Source: Mangrovihabitans endophyticus
GTDB taxonomy: Bacteria > Actinomycetota > Actinomycetes > Mycobacteriales > Micromonosporaceae
Length of the DNA: 64,000 nucleotides
Direction of reading: 5' to 3'
Assembly: GCF_014646155.1 (NCBI RefSeq)
Contig: NZ_BMMX01000007.1
Location: forward strand, 1-64,000
Part shown: positions 32,832 to 42,282 of the stretch, in pieces
Layout: each line of letters starts with the position of its first letter
Position numbering within the stretch: position 1 is the stretch's first letter
Notes under the pieces: model-generated
Databases searched by the model: none
Seen by the model: only the letters and a program-made list of their open reading frames with translations
What the model was told of the DNA's origin: nothing
Position numbers and translations under genes: made by a program

Positions 32832-34676
32832 ATGCCGGTATCGGTCACCATGCCGCGGCTGGGTGAGAGCGTCACCGAGGGCACCGTCACCCGCTGGCTC
32901 AAGCAGGAGGGCGAGCGGGTCGAGGCCGACGAGCCGCTGCTTGAGGTCTCCACCGACAAGGTCGACACCGAGATCCCGTCGCCGGCCGCGGGCGTGCTGT
33001 CCCGCATCGTCGTCGGCGAGGACGAGACCGCCGACGTCGGCAGTGAGCTGGCGGTCATCGCCGGTGACGGCGAGGACGCGGGTTCCTCTGCCCCGGCCCC
33101 CGCCGAGCAGGCGTCCGCGCCCGCCGACCAGGACGCCGCCGAGCCGGAGCCGGCCGCGCCGAACACCCCGTCCACCGAGAAGCCGGCCGAGCAGGAGACC
33201 CCGGAACCGCAGACCGCCGAATCGGCCGGTGGCGACGGCACCGCCGTGACCATGCCGGCGCTCGGCGAGAGCGTCACCGAGGGCACCGTCACCCGGTGGC
33301 TGAAGCAGGTCGGCGAGACCGTCGAGGTGGACGAGCCGCTGCTGGAGGTCTCCACCGACAAGGTGGACACGGAGATCCCCTCACCGGTGGCCGGCACCGT
33401 GCTTGAGATCAAGGTGCCTGAGGACGAGACCGCGGAGGTCGGCGCCGAGCTGGCGATCGTGGGCAGCCCGTCGTCCGCGCCGCAGCAGCAAACCCCGCAG
33501 CAGGCCGCGCCGCAGCAGGCCGCCCCGCCGCGGCAGGAGCAGGAGAAGAAGCCGCCGCAGCAGGAGCGGCCGCTGGTCGAATCGGCCCCCGCGCCCGCGC
33601 AGGCCGGCGAGTCGTACGCCGATCCGGCTCCGCAGACCGAGAAGTCCGGTGAGCCGGCGGCCACCGAGCGCAAGGCGGAGCCGTCGGCTCCGGCGCCCGC
33701 TGCCGACAAGGTCAAGTCCAACGGTGCGGGCGACGCCGGCTACGTGACCCCGCTGGTGCGCAAGCTTGCCGCGGAGAAGGGCGTGGACCTGTCCACGCTG
33801 ACCGGCACCGGCGTCGGCGGCCGGATCCGCAAGCAGGACGTCATCGAGGCGGCCGACAAGGCGGCTGCCGCCGCCGCGGCCAAGCCCGCAGCCCCGGCGG
33901 CGCAGGCTTCCCCGGCCGCGCAGGCGGCGCCGAAGCCGACGCCCAGCCCGCTGCGCGGACGCACCGAGAAGCTGACCCGCACCCGGGCCACCATCGCCCG
34001 GCGCATGGTCGAGTCGCTGCAGATCTCCGCGCAGCTCACGACCGTGGTGGAGATCGACGTCACCAAGGTCGCGCAGTTGCGCAACCGCGCGAAGGGCGAC
34101 TTCCAGTCGCGGCACGGGGTGAAGCTGAGCTTCATGCCGTTCTTCGCGCTGGCCACCGTGGAGGCGCTGCAGGAGCACCCGGTGGTGAACTCCTCGATCG
34201 ACCAGGAGGCCGGCACCGTCACCTACCACGACGGTGAGCACCTGGGCATCGCGGTGGACACCCCGAAGGGCCTCATCGTTCCGGTGATCAAGGACGCTGG
34301 CGACCTCAGCCTCGCCGGTCTGGCCAAGCGGATCGCCGACGTCGCCGAGCGCACCCGGGCCAACAAGATCAGCCCGGACGAGATCTCCGGCGGCACGTTC
34401 ACGCTGACCAACACCGGCAGCCGTGGCGCGCTGTTCGACACCCCGATCATCAACCAGCCGCAGGTCGGGATCTTGGGCACCGGTGCGGTGGTCAAGCGTG
34501 CCGTGGTGGTGGACGACCCCAACCTGGGCGAACTGGTGGTGCCGCGGTCGATGGTCTACTTCGCGCTCAGCTACGACCACCGCATCGTCGACGGCGCGGA
34601 CGCGGCCCGCTTCCTGGTCACCGTCAAGCAGCGGTTGGAGGGCGGCCAGTTCGAGGGCGACCTCGGACTCGGCTGA
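32832..34676 (+). CDS. sucB: Dihydrolipoyl acyltransferase (E2) with two lipoyl domains
   Basis: 614-residue E2 core of a 2-oxo acid dehydrogenase, probably of the succinyl- or pyruvate-type complex. Two lipoyl domains (about 1-77 and 136-213) each carry the lysine in [12 protein letters not shown]. Pro/Ala/Gln-rich linkers follow. The peripheral-subunit-binding domain lies at about 303-340 ([27 protein letters not shown]). The catalytic domain spans about 375-614, with the active-site His near 583 in [13 protein letters not shown]. Matches the mycobacterial DlaT gene place (Rv2215). Which E1 it serves cannot be decided here; lipB and lipA lie downstream. Confidence 0.93.
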   Translation: MPVSVTMPRLGESVTEGTVTRWLKQEGERVEADEPLLEVSTDKVDTEIPSPAAGVLSRIVVGEDETADVGSELAVIAGDGEDAGSSAPAPAEQASAPADQDAAEPEPAAPNTPSTEKPAEQETPEPQTAESAGGDGTAVTMPALGESVTEGTVTRWLKQVGETVEVDEPLLEVSTDKVDTEIPSPVAGTVLEIKVPEDETAEVGAELAIVGSPSSAPQQQTPQQAAPQQAAPPRQEQEKKPPQQERPLVESAPAPAQAGESYADPAPQTEKSGEPAATERKAEPSAPAPAADKVKSNGAGDAGYVTPLVRKLAAEKGVDLSTLTGTGVGGRIRKQDVIEAADKAAAAAAAKPAAPAAQASPAAQAAPKPTPSPLRGRTEKLTRTRATIARRMVESLQISAQLTTVVEIDVTKVAQLRNRAKGDFQSRHGVKLSFMPFFALATVEALQEHPVVNSSIDQEAGTVTYHDGEHLGIAVDTPKGLIVPVIKDAGDLSLAGLAKRIADVAERTRANKISPDEISGGTFTLTNTGSRGALFDTPIINQPQVGILGTGAVVKRAVVVDDPNLGELVVPRSMVYFALSYDHRIVDGADAARFLVTVKQRLEGGQFEGDLGLG

Positions 34677-34695
34677 CCGGACCGCGCGGCATCGC

Positions 34696-34744
34696 GACGC
34701 CGGTGTGCCCGTGGGGTCTCCTGCCCCACCGGCGCACCGGCGTC
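34696..34744 (+). terminator. Strong hairpin terminator after sucB
   Basis: Arms 34696-34716 and 34724-34744 form a 21-bp stem with two mismatches and a 7-base loop (TCTCCTG). It starts 19 bases after the sucB stop. Confidence 0.8.
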
Positions 34745-34809
34745 ACTGTTTGGCGTCAGCTCGCGCGCAGTGGCGTTGAACGGGTTCAGTTCTGGGCAAT
34801 GATGAACGC

Positions 34810-35727
34810 ATGCGGATTCTCATGGCCGGCTCCTCCGGCTTCCTCGGCACCGCACTGGCCGCCCGGCTGCGCGCGCACGGTCACGACGTCACACGTCTGG
34901 TGCGCCGGACCGCTCAGCAGCCCGACGAGGTGAGCTGGCGGCCCGCCGAGGGCCGGCTGGACCCGGCGGTGGTGGCCGCCGCCGACGCGGTGATCAACCT
35001 CGCCGGGGCCGGAGTCGGTGACCAGCGGTGGACCCCGCGCTACAAGAGCCTCATCCGCTCCAGCCGGGTGGACAGCACCGGCACCATCGCCCGAGCGGTG
35101 CGGCAGGTGAGCGATCAGGACCGGCCACGCACGCTGCTGCAGGGATCCGCAATCGGCTGGTACGGCAGCACGGATGACCGCCGGGTGACCGAGGACGCCC
35201 CGGCCGGATCCACCTTCCTGGCCGACGTCTGCCGGGTCTGGGAGGCCGCCGCCCGCCCCGCCGAGGACGCCGGAGCGCGGGTCGTGCTGCTCCGCACCGG
35301 CCTGCCACTGGACGCCGACGGCGGCCTGCTCAAGCCGCAGATGCTGCCGTTCCGCCTGGGCATCGGCGGCAAGTTCGGGCGGGGCCGCCAGTGGATGTCG
35401 TGGATCGCCCTGGCGGACTGGCTGGACGCCGTCGAATTCCTGCTGGACCGCGACGACGTCGCCGGGCCGGTCAACGTCGTCGGGCCCGATCCGGTCACCA
35501 ACGCCGCCTTCGCCGACACCTTCGCCCGGCTCCTGCACCGTCCGGCGATCATGCCCATCCCCCCGGTCGCGCTGCGCGTGGCGCTGGGCGAGTTCGCGGC
35601 CGAGGCCACGCGCAGCCAACGGGTGATGCCGGGCGCGTTGACCAAGGCGGGCTTCACCTGGGCGCATCCCACCATCGAGTCGGCGTTGCGCTCCGCCCTG
35701 GCACCGGTGAGCAGCCCGGCACGTTGA
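34810..35727 (+). CDS. TIGR01777-type SDR epimerase
   Basis: 305-residue NAD(P)-binding protein of the extended short-chain dehydrogenase type, close to the YfcH/TIGR01777 group. It begins MRILMAGSSGFLGTALAARL with the nucleotide motif GxxGxxG. INLAGAGVGDQRW, SAIGWYGSTDDRRVTED and WISLADW-like WIALADWLDAVEF follow, and the C-terminal DUF1731-like part ends VMPGALTKAGFTWAHPTIESAL. The true substrate of this group is unknown. No clear ribosome site precedes the ATG. It matches Rv2216 in position (from memory). Confidence 0.9.
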   Translation: MRILMAGSSGFLGTALAARLRAHGHDVTRLVRRTAQQPDEVSWRPAEGRLDPAVVAAADAVINLAGAGVGDQRWTPRYKSLIRSSRVDSTGTIARAVRQVSDQDRPRTLLQGSAIGWYGSTDDRRVTEDAPAGSTFLADVCRVWEAAARPAEDAGARVVLLRTGLPLDADGGLLKPQMLPFRLGIGGKFGRGRQWMSWIALADWLDAVEFLLDRDDVAGPVNVVGPDPVTNAAFADTFARLLHRPAIMPIPPVALRVALGEFAAEATRSQRVMPGALTKAGFTWAHPTIESALRSALAPVSSPAR

Positions 35728-35767
35728 CACTCGCGTGCGTCGCGGAGCCGCGGCGGCCGCGGCTTGC

Positions 35768-35773
35768 TAACCT
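35768..35773 (+). promoter_or_regulatory. -10 element of leaderless promoter (membrane protein)
   Basis: TAACCT, seven bases before the ATG at 35781. Confidence 0.6.
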
Positions 35774-35780
35774 CCGGCTG

Positions 35781-37631
35781 ATGTCCGTCGCCACCCCCAC
35801 CGCATCGGCCGACCCGCCTGCCACGCCCGAGGGCGCCCCGTCGCGGCTCGCACAGTGGCGCTGGCACCTGAGCGTGACCGCCCTCGCCCTGGCGCTGGCG
35901 GTCTGGATCACCTGGCCGTTGTGGACCGACCCGTACCGTCAAGCCCTCACGCAGAACGCCGGGGACCAGGCCTTCTTCGAATGGCTGCTGGGGTACGGCG
36001 TGCATCTGCTGCGCGCCGGCGGCGACCCGTTCTTCAGCCAGTTGCTGAACGCGCCCCTGGGTGTGAACCTCGCCGCGAACACCTCGATCACCGTCTACAT
36101 CATTCTGTTCGCGCCGATCAGTTGGCTGCTCGGCCCGCAGATCAGCTTCGTGCTGATCCTCACCCTGAACCTGGCCGCGGCGGCCGTCGTCTGGTACGCG
36201 TTCCTGCTGCGCCACGTCACGCCGGTGCCGGCGGCGGCAGCGGTGGGTGGGTTGTTCGCCGGTTTCGCGCCGGGCTTCGTGTCGCACGCCAACGGCCACC
36301 TCAACTGGTCCGCGGGCTGGGTGGCGCCGGCCGTGCTCTGGTGGGTGCTGCGGCTGCGCGAGCCCGGCCGCTGGCTGCGCAACGGCGCCGTCCTCGGACT
36401 CCTGCTGGCCATCGGCTTCTCGATCGCCGCGGAAGGACTGTTCTTCACCGCCCTGGCCAGCGCCGTCTTCCTGATCACCTGGGCGTGCGCCCGGGTGCAC
36501 GCAGACGAGGTGCGCGCCGCCGCGGCGCCGCTGCTCAAGGGGCTGGCGGTGGCCGCCGTGGTGGCCGGCTTGCTCCTCGCGTACCCGCTCTACATGCATT
36601 TCGCCGGGCCGCAATCGTTCTCCGGCACCGGCTTCAACCAACGGCGCTTCGTCGAGGACGTGGTCTCCACGTTCGCCTGGTCCTCGGGATCGCTGGCCGG
36701 TCACGCCCACCTCGGCAGTTCGTTCCTGGCGCCGAACGACACGGAACAGACCTCCTTCTTCGGGCTGCCGCTCGTGGTGCTGGTGGTGGTCGCGCTGGGC
36801 CGCTTGTGGCGCGCGGCCAAGCCGGGGCGCCGCGCCACGCTGCGCGCGCTGATGGTCGTGGGCGCCGTCTTCACGGTGCTGTCGTGGGGTCCCCGGCTGC
36901 AGTTCCTGGAGATCGAGACGCCGATCCCGCTGCCCTACGCGGCCCTGGCCCACCTGCCGCTGTTCGACTCCGCGCTGCCCGCGCGCTTCGCGCTGGTGGT
37001 GGCCGGGGTGATCGCGGTGGTGCTGGCGCTGGCGGCGGAGCGTGCCCTCACCCGGACGCGACGGAGCAGCACGTGGGCGGTCGCGTTCGTGGTGGCCCTG
37101 GTGCCGCTGCTGCCGATGCCGCTGCAGACCATGCGGCGGGCGCCCGAACCGGAGTTCATCGCTTCCGGCGACTGGCAGCGGTACGTGCCCGATGGCGGGG
37201 TGCTGAGCGCGCTGCCGTTCGCCATCAACACGTCTCCTGACGCGCAGCGCTGGCAGGCGTACACGTTGGCCCGCGGCGGTCCGCAGTTCCGGATCCCGGA
37301 CGGCTACTTCCTCGGGCCGGGCGGCCAGAACGGCACCGGTCAGATCGGCGCACCGTGGCGGCACACGGACTGGTTGTTCTTCCGGGCCGCCCGGTACGGC
37401 TTCGTCACCCGCATCGACGATTACGACCGCGCGCAGGCCCGCGCCGACTTCGCGTACTGGGACGTGCGCGCGGTCTTCCTCCCGGCGGAGATCACCGGGC
37501 CCGACGGGATGCTGTTCCGCAGCGCGACGGAGATCGCCGCGACCGATCTGCTGGGGCCCCCGGAGCACGTCGACGACGTGTTGCTCTGGCGCATCCGCCC
37601 CGGCGTGGACCCGGTCACCGACGGCTTCTGA
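35781..37631 (+). CDS. Large multi-pass membrane protein, GT-C glycosyltransferase-like
   Basis: 616-residue membrane protein. After a short hydrophilic N terminus there are about eleven hydrophobic segments up to residue 455. A soluble C-terminal domain of about 160 residues follows (PDGGVLSALPFAINT, DWLFFRAARYGFVTRIDDY). The pattern, with an acidic loop after the first helix (QNAGDQAFFEWLLGYG), fits lipid-linked-sugar glycosyltransferases of the GT-C fold. Family and substrate are not certain. It is inserted between the SDR gene and lipB, which are neighbours in M. tuberculosis. A 19-base duplication spans its stop codon. Confidence 0.8.
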   Translation: MSVATPTASADPPATPEGAPSRLAQWRWHLSVTALALALAVWITWPLWTDPYRQALTQNAGDQAFFEWLLGYGVHLLRAGGDPFFSQLLNAPLGVNLAANTSITVYIILFAPISWLLGPQISFVLILTLNLAAAAVVWYAFLLRHVTPVPAAAAVGGLFAGFAPGFVSHANGHLNWSAGWVAPAVLWWVLRLREPGRWLRNGAVLGLLLAIGFSIAAEGLFFTALASAVFLITWACARVHADEVRAAAAPLLKGLAVAAVVAGLLLAYPLYMHFAGPQSFSGTGFNQRRFVEDVVSTFAWSSGSLAGHAHLGSSFLAPNDTEQTSFFGLPLVVLVVVALGRLWRAAKPGRRATLRALMVVGAVFTVLSWGPRLQFLEIETPIPLPYAALAHLPLFDSALPARFALVVAGVIAVVLALAAERALTRTRRSSTWAVAFVVALVPLLPMPLQTMRRAPEPEFIASGDWQRYVPDGGVLSALPFAINTSPDAQRWQAYTLARGGPQFRIPDGYFLGPGGQNGTGQIGAPWRHTDWLFFRAARYGFVTRIDDYDRAQARADFAYWDVRAVFLPAEITGPDGMLFRSATEIAATDLLGPPEHVDDVLLWRIRPGVDPVTDGF

Positions 37632-37656
37632 GCGGGGCGACGGCTTCTGAGCGGGG
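37619..37656 (+). repeat. 19-base tandem duplication at the stop codon
   Basis: Two exact copies of CGACGGCTTCTGAGCGGGG at 37619-37637 and 37638-37656. The first copy holds the last codons and TGA of the membrane protein gene; the second repeats them outside the gene, just before the lipB promoter. Confidence 0.9.
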
Positions 37657-37661
37657 CGGGC

Positions 37662-37667
37662 TAGGCT
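37662..37667 (+). promoter_or_regulatory. -10 element of leaderless promoter (lipB)
   Basis: TAGGCT, six bases before the GTG at 37674. Confidence 0.6.
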
Positions 37668-37673
37668 TTCACC

Positions 37674-38306
37674 GTGACCACACCCACGCTCACCGTGCTG
37701 CGTCCCGGCCTGGTCGACTACCGGCAGGCATGGGATGAGCAACGCCGTTTGCACGAGGCCGTGGCGTCCGGCGCCCAGGCCGACACGATCCTGCTGCTGG
37801 AGCACCCCAGCGTGCTGACCGCCGGGCGACGCACCGAGCCCGCCGACCGCCCGTGGGACGGCACCCCGGTGGTCGACGTCGACCGCGGTGGCAAGATCAC
37901 CTGGCATGGCCCCGGCCAGCTCGTCGGCTACCCGATCCTCAAGCTGCCCGACCCGATCGACGTGGTGGCGTACGTGCGGCGCACCGAGCAACTGCTGATC
38001 GATGTGTGCGCGGAGTTCGGGGTCACCGCCGCGCGCGTGGACGGGCGCAGCGGCGCCTGGGTCACCGCCGACGAGCGCGGACCGGACCGCAAGATCGCCG
38101 CCATCGGCATCCGGGTCTCGCGCGGCGTGACCCAGCACGGTTTCGCCCTCAACGCCGACTGCGACCTGGCCAACTACGACCGCTTCGTGCCGTGCGGCAT
38201 CCGCGACGCCGGGGTCACCTCGCTGACCGCCGAGCGGGGGCGGCCGGTCACCGTGGCCGACGTGCTGCCGGTCGTCGAGCGTCACCTGCCCACGCTGTTC
38301 CCGTGA
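37674..38306 (+). CDS. lipB: Octanoyltransferase LipB
   Basis: Transfers octanoyl groups from acyl carrier protein to lipoyl domains, the first step of lipoate synthesis (210 residues). Family motifs are [17 protein letters not shown], then [23 protein letters not shown] with the catalytic Lys, and the acyl-thioester cysteine in [14 protein letters not shown]. It precedes lipA by 145 bases, each with its own leaderless promoter. Targets here are SucB and, outside the window, GcvH. Confidence 0.96.
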   Translation: MTTPTLTVLRPGLVDYRQAWDEQRRLHEAVASGAQADTILLLEHPSVLTAGRRTEPADRPWDGTPVVDVDRGGKITWHGPGQLVGYPILKLPDPIDVVAYVRRTEQLLIDVCAEFGVTAARVDGRSGAWVTADERGPDRKIAAIGIRVSRGVTQHGFALNADCDLANYDRFVPCGIRDAGVTSLTAERGRPVTVADVLPVVERHLPTLFP

Positions 38307-38438
38307 CCGCTCCCGGCTCGGACGGTTAACGGCAGGATTCGATTCGGCAAACGGGTTTTTACGCGTCGGGTGAGGGCAGTCACACCAGTCGCCACGTGAG
38401 CCTCGTCGCCTCCGGGCCAGTGCCGCGCCGATCCGGCG

Positions 38439-38444
38439 TAACCT
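38439..38444 (+). promoter_or_regulatory. -10 element of leaderless promoter (lipA)
   Basis: TAACCT, seven bases before the GTG at 38452. Confidence 0.6.
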
Positions 38445-38451
38445 CGGGGGC

Positions 38452-39375
38452 GTGACTGTTGCTCCCGAGGGCCGCCGCATGCTGCGCATCGAAGCGCGCA
38501 ACGCCGAAACTCCCATCGAGCGGAAGCCTCCGTGGATCAAGGTCAAGGCCCGGATGGGTCCGGAATACTCCCAGTTGCGGGGTCTTGTCCAAAAAGAGGG
38601 CCTGCACACGGTCTGTCAGGAAGCCGGATGTCCCAACATCTACGAATGCTGGGAAGACCGCGAGGCGACCTTCCTCATCGGCGGCGATCAGTGCACGCGG
38701 CGTTGTGACTTCTGCCAGATCGACACCGGCAAGCCCGCCGAGTTCGACGCCGACGAGCCGCGTCGCGTCGGCGAGTCCGTGGCCACCATGGGCTTGCGCT
38801 ACGCGACCGTCACCGGCGTGGCCCGCGACGATCTGCCCGACGGCGGCGCCTGGCTGTACGCCGAGACCGTGCGGCAGATTCACAAGCTGCAGCCGGGCTG
38901 CGGCGTGGAACTGCTGATCCCCGACTTCAACGCCGATCCGGACCAGCTCGCCGAGGTGTTCGGCGCGGCCCCCGAGGTGCTGGCGCACAACGTGGAGACG
39001 GTGCCGCGCATCTTCAAGCGGATCCGTCCCGGCTTCCGATACGAACGCTCCCTCGACGTGATCACCCGGGCACGCGCCGTCGGGCTGGTCACCAAGAGCA
39101 ACCTGATCCTGGGCATGGGCGAGCACCGTGACGAGGTCTCCCAGGCCCTGCGTGACCTGCACGGCGCCGGCTGCGAGCTGATCACCATCACGCAATACCT
39201 GCGCCCCACGCCGCGGCATCATCCGGTGGAGCGGTGGGTGCAGCCCGAGGAGTTCGTCGAGCTGCGCGAGGAGGCCGAGCGGATCGGCTTCGCGGGCGTG
39301 ATGAGCGGGCCGCTGGTGCGTTCGTCGTACCGCGCGGGCCGCCTCTATCAGCAGGCCCTGGCCGCCCGCGGCTGA
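38452..39375 (+). CDS. lipA: Lipoyl synthase LipA
   Basis: Radical-SAM enzyme that inserts two sulfur atoms into protein-bound octanoyl groups (307 residues). The auxiliary cluster cysteines lie in [12 protein letters not shown]. The radical-SAM motif CTRRCDFC follows at about residues 83-90. The C-terminal RSSY motif that binds the auxiliary cluster serine is present (LVRSSYRAG). Works after LipB and depends on Fe-S supply, possibly from the A-type carrier at 10677. Confidence 0.97.
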   Translation: MTVAPEGRRMLRIEARNAETPIERKPPWIKVKARMGPEYSQLRGLVQKEGLHTVCQEAGCPNIYECWEDREATFLIGGDQCTRRCDFCQIDTGKPAEFDADEPRRVGESVATMGLRYATVTGVARDDLPDGGAWLYAETVRQIHKLQPGCGVELLIPDFNADPDQLAEVFGAAPEVLAHNVETVPRIFKRIRPGFRYERSLDVITRARAVGLVTKSNLILGMGEHRDEVSQALRDLHGAGCELITITQYLRPTPRHHPVERWVQPEEFVELREEAERIGFAGVMSGPLVRSSYRAGRLYQQALAARG

Positions 39376-39391
39376 CGGCCGGGCACACCAC

Positions 39392-39397
39392 TACACT
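39392..39397 (+). promoter_or_regulatory. -10 element of leaderless promoter (DUF4191)
   Basis: TACACT, eight bases before the ATG at 39406. Confidence 0.55.
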
Positions 39398-39405
39398 TTC
39401 GAGTC

Positions 39406-40098
39406 ATGGCAAAACCCCAGGAGAAGGTGTCGTTCGTCGAGCGCCTGAAGCAGATCGGGCAGGTGTTCACGTTCACCGCTCGACAGGACAAGTGGTTCGT
39501 ACCGCTGGTCATCGGTGCGGTGCTCATCCCACTCGCGGTGAGCGTACTGCTCGTGATCCTGGGTTTCGGGTGGGTCTACATCCCGATCGGCGTCATGGTC
39601 GCCCTGCTGGCCGTGCTGATCGTGCTGAACCTGCGGTCCAACGCGGCGATGATGAACGCCGCCGAGGGCCAGCCCGGCGCGGCCGCGTCGATCGTGGAGA
39701 ACCTGCGCGGCGACTGGCGGGTCCGCCCCGCGGCCTGCTCCACCACCCAGTTCGACATGGTGCACGTGGTGGTCGGCCGACCCGGTGTCATTCTGCTCGG
39801 TGAGGGCGTGCCGCAGCGCGTGAAGGGCCTGCTCGGCCAGGAGAAGCGGCGCCTGTCCAAGGTCATCGGCAACGCGCCGATGTACGACTACATCATCGGG
39901 CAGGGCGAGGGCGAACTGTCCATCCGGAAACTGCGCACCACGGTGATGCGCCTCCCCCGCAATCTCACCGGCAAGGACGTCAATGCGCTCGACAAGCGGC
40001 TCGGCGCGCTGATGGCGCGGCCACAGATGCCCAAGGGTGCGGTCCCGAAGAACATGCGCCCGTCCAAGGGCCAGTTCCGGCAGCAGCGCCCCCGCTGA
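39406..40098 (+). CDS. DUF4191 membrane protein
   Basis: 230-residue actinobacterial membrane protein of the DUF4191 type, next to lipA as in mycobacteria (Rv2219). A short charged N terminus (KVSFVERLKQIGQVF) precedes two transmembrane helices at about 36-53 and 56-75. A cytoplasmic domain follows, with STTQFDMVHVVVGRPGVILLGEG and RLPRNLTGKDVNALDKRLGAL, and a basic tail. Function unknown. It is the last plus-strand gene before the glnA promoter region. Confidence 0.88.
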   Translation: MAKPQEKVSFVERLKQIGQVFTFTARQDKWFVPLVIGAVLIPLAVSVLLVILGFGWVYIPIGVMVALLAVLIVLNLRSNAAMMNAAEGQPGAAASIVENLRGDWRVRPAACSTTQFDMVHVVVGRPGVILLGEGVPQRVKGLLGQEKRRLSKVIGNAPMYDYIIGQGEGELSIRKLRTTVMRLPRNLTGKDVNALDKRLGALMARPQMPKGAVPKNMRPSKGQFRQQRPR

Positions 40099-40160
40099 GC
40101 TCAACGGCGCGGCAGCTCAACGGCGCGGCAGCTCGACAGCCGCGGCAGCTCAGCAGCTCA
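40098..40160. repeat. 16-base direct repeats between DUF4191 and RDD genes
   Basis: Two exact copies of AGCTCAACGGCGCGGC (40098-40113, 40114-40129), then shortened variants each beginning AGCTC. The repeat fills the gap between two convergent stop codons, and the last TCA is the RDD stop codon on the minus strand. Confidence 0.75.
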
Positions 40161-40562
40161 GCCGCGTGGCGGTTTCGGCAGGGCCAGCACGATCGATCCG
40201 GCGGCGCGGTCGTGCAGGCCACGCCCCTGCCCGTCGAGGATCAGCGCCGGCACCAGCAACGCCAGCAGCGCCGCCCGCACGGTCGCCCGCAGCAGCCCGA
40301 TCGCCGCACCGTCCACGTACGACACACAGCGCAGGCGAGCTAGGGTCATGCCAAGCGTGCGGCCGAAGAAGCCGATGCAGACCGCGTTCAGCGCGATCAG
40401 CAGGGCCACCGCCGGCCATGCCACGGTGAACGGATCCGCGTAGAGGCTGGACGCCAGCAGGCAGAACGCCCAATCGATCATCAGGGCGGCGAAGCGGGGT
40501 CCGAAGCCCGCCGGGCCTGCGTCGACCGGCGTGGGCGGGACGTCGTTCTGGGATGCTGCCAC
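40158..40562 (-). CDS. RDD-family membrane protein
   Basis: 134-residue membrane protein of the RDD family. It has the Arg-Asp type N-terminal helix GFGPRFAALMIDWAFCLL, a second segment at about 45-65, and FFGRTLGMTLARLRCVSYVDG before the last helices. The C terminus LHDRAAGSIVL is typical. Function of the family is poorly known; transport roles have been proposed. The GTG at 40562 has TAGGGT eight bases upstream and no ribosome site. Divergent from glnA; Rv2219A holds the same place. Confidence 0.85.
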   Translation of the reverse strand: MAASQNDVPPTPVDAGPAGFGPRFAALMIDWAFCLLASSLYADPFTVAWPAVALLIALNAVCIGFFGRTLGMTLARLRCVSYVDGAAIGLLRATVRAALLALLVPALILDGQGRGLHDRAAGSIVLALPKPPRG

Positions 40563-40570
40563 GCTTGAGG

Positions 40571-40588
40571 ACCCTAGCGCGATAGGGT
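40571..40588. promoter_or_regulatory. Mirror-image -10 elements upstream of the RDD gene
   Basis: ACCCTA-GCGCGA-TAGGGT. On the minus strand TAGGGT (40576-40571) is the -10 of the leaderless RDD gene. On the plus strand TAGGGT (40583-40588) could be a second, outer promoter for glnA. Confidence 0.5.
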
Positions 40589-40619
40589 CTGGCGGAAGTC
40601 GGAGCGCCTCACAGGGTCC

Positions 40620-40646
40620 GTAACACGACGGAAACAATAGGGATAC
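40620..40646 (+). promoter_or_regulatory. GlnR-type operator upstream of glnA
   Basis: GTAAC (40620-40624), six bases, GAAAC (40631-40635), six bases, GATAC (40642-40646). The first two match the actinobacterial GlnR box gTnAC-n6-GaAAC exactly; the third is a near match to another a-site. It lies 22 bases before a TAGCGT element (40668-40673), a position suited to an activator. Confidence 0.75.
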
Positions 40647-40738
40647 AGGTGGGCAATTCCGTGCCCATAGCGTCGCGTCCAGCCTAGCCCTGCGGCGGCT
40701 CCGCCGCCCGGTTCGAAAATACTGTGCCAGGAGGACGT

Positions 40739-42163
<1,425 letters not shown>

Positions 42164-42184
42164 TCCTCGGGCGGCACCTTCGCC

Positions 42185-42229
42185 AAGCGGCGGCCATGTC
42201 AGCACACCCTGCTGGCATGGCCGCCGTTT
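42185..42229 (+). terminator. Hairpin terminator after glnA
   Basis: CGGCGGCCATG (42188-42198) pairs perfectly with 42216-42226; CAGC (42200-42203) pairs with GCTG (42211-42214); flanking AA/TT extends the stem. It starts 22 bases after the glnA stop and ends in TTT. Confidence 0.75.
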
Positions 42230-42282
42230 CGTGTGCCCACGGGCGGGCGGAGATGCTGGGCCGGGCAGGGCACAATCGAGTG

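Noticed and set aside
35115-38609. Long open frame on the minus strand (over 1100 codons) opposite the SDR, membrane protein and lipB genes
   Set aside because: Its translation is Arg/Ala/Gly/His-rich without domains, and it lies exactly opposite three well-supported genes. Such frames are expected opposite GC-rich codons.
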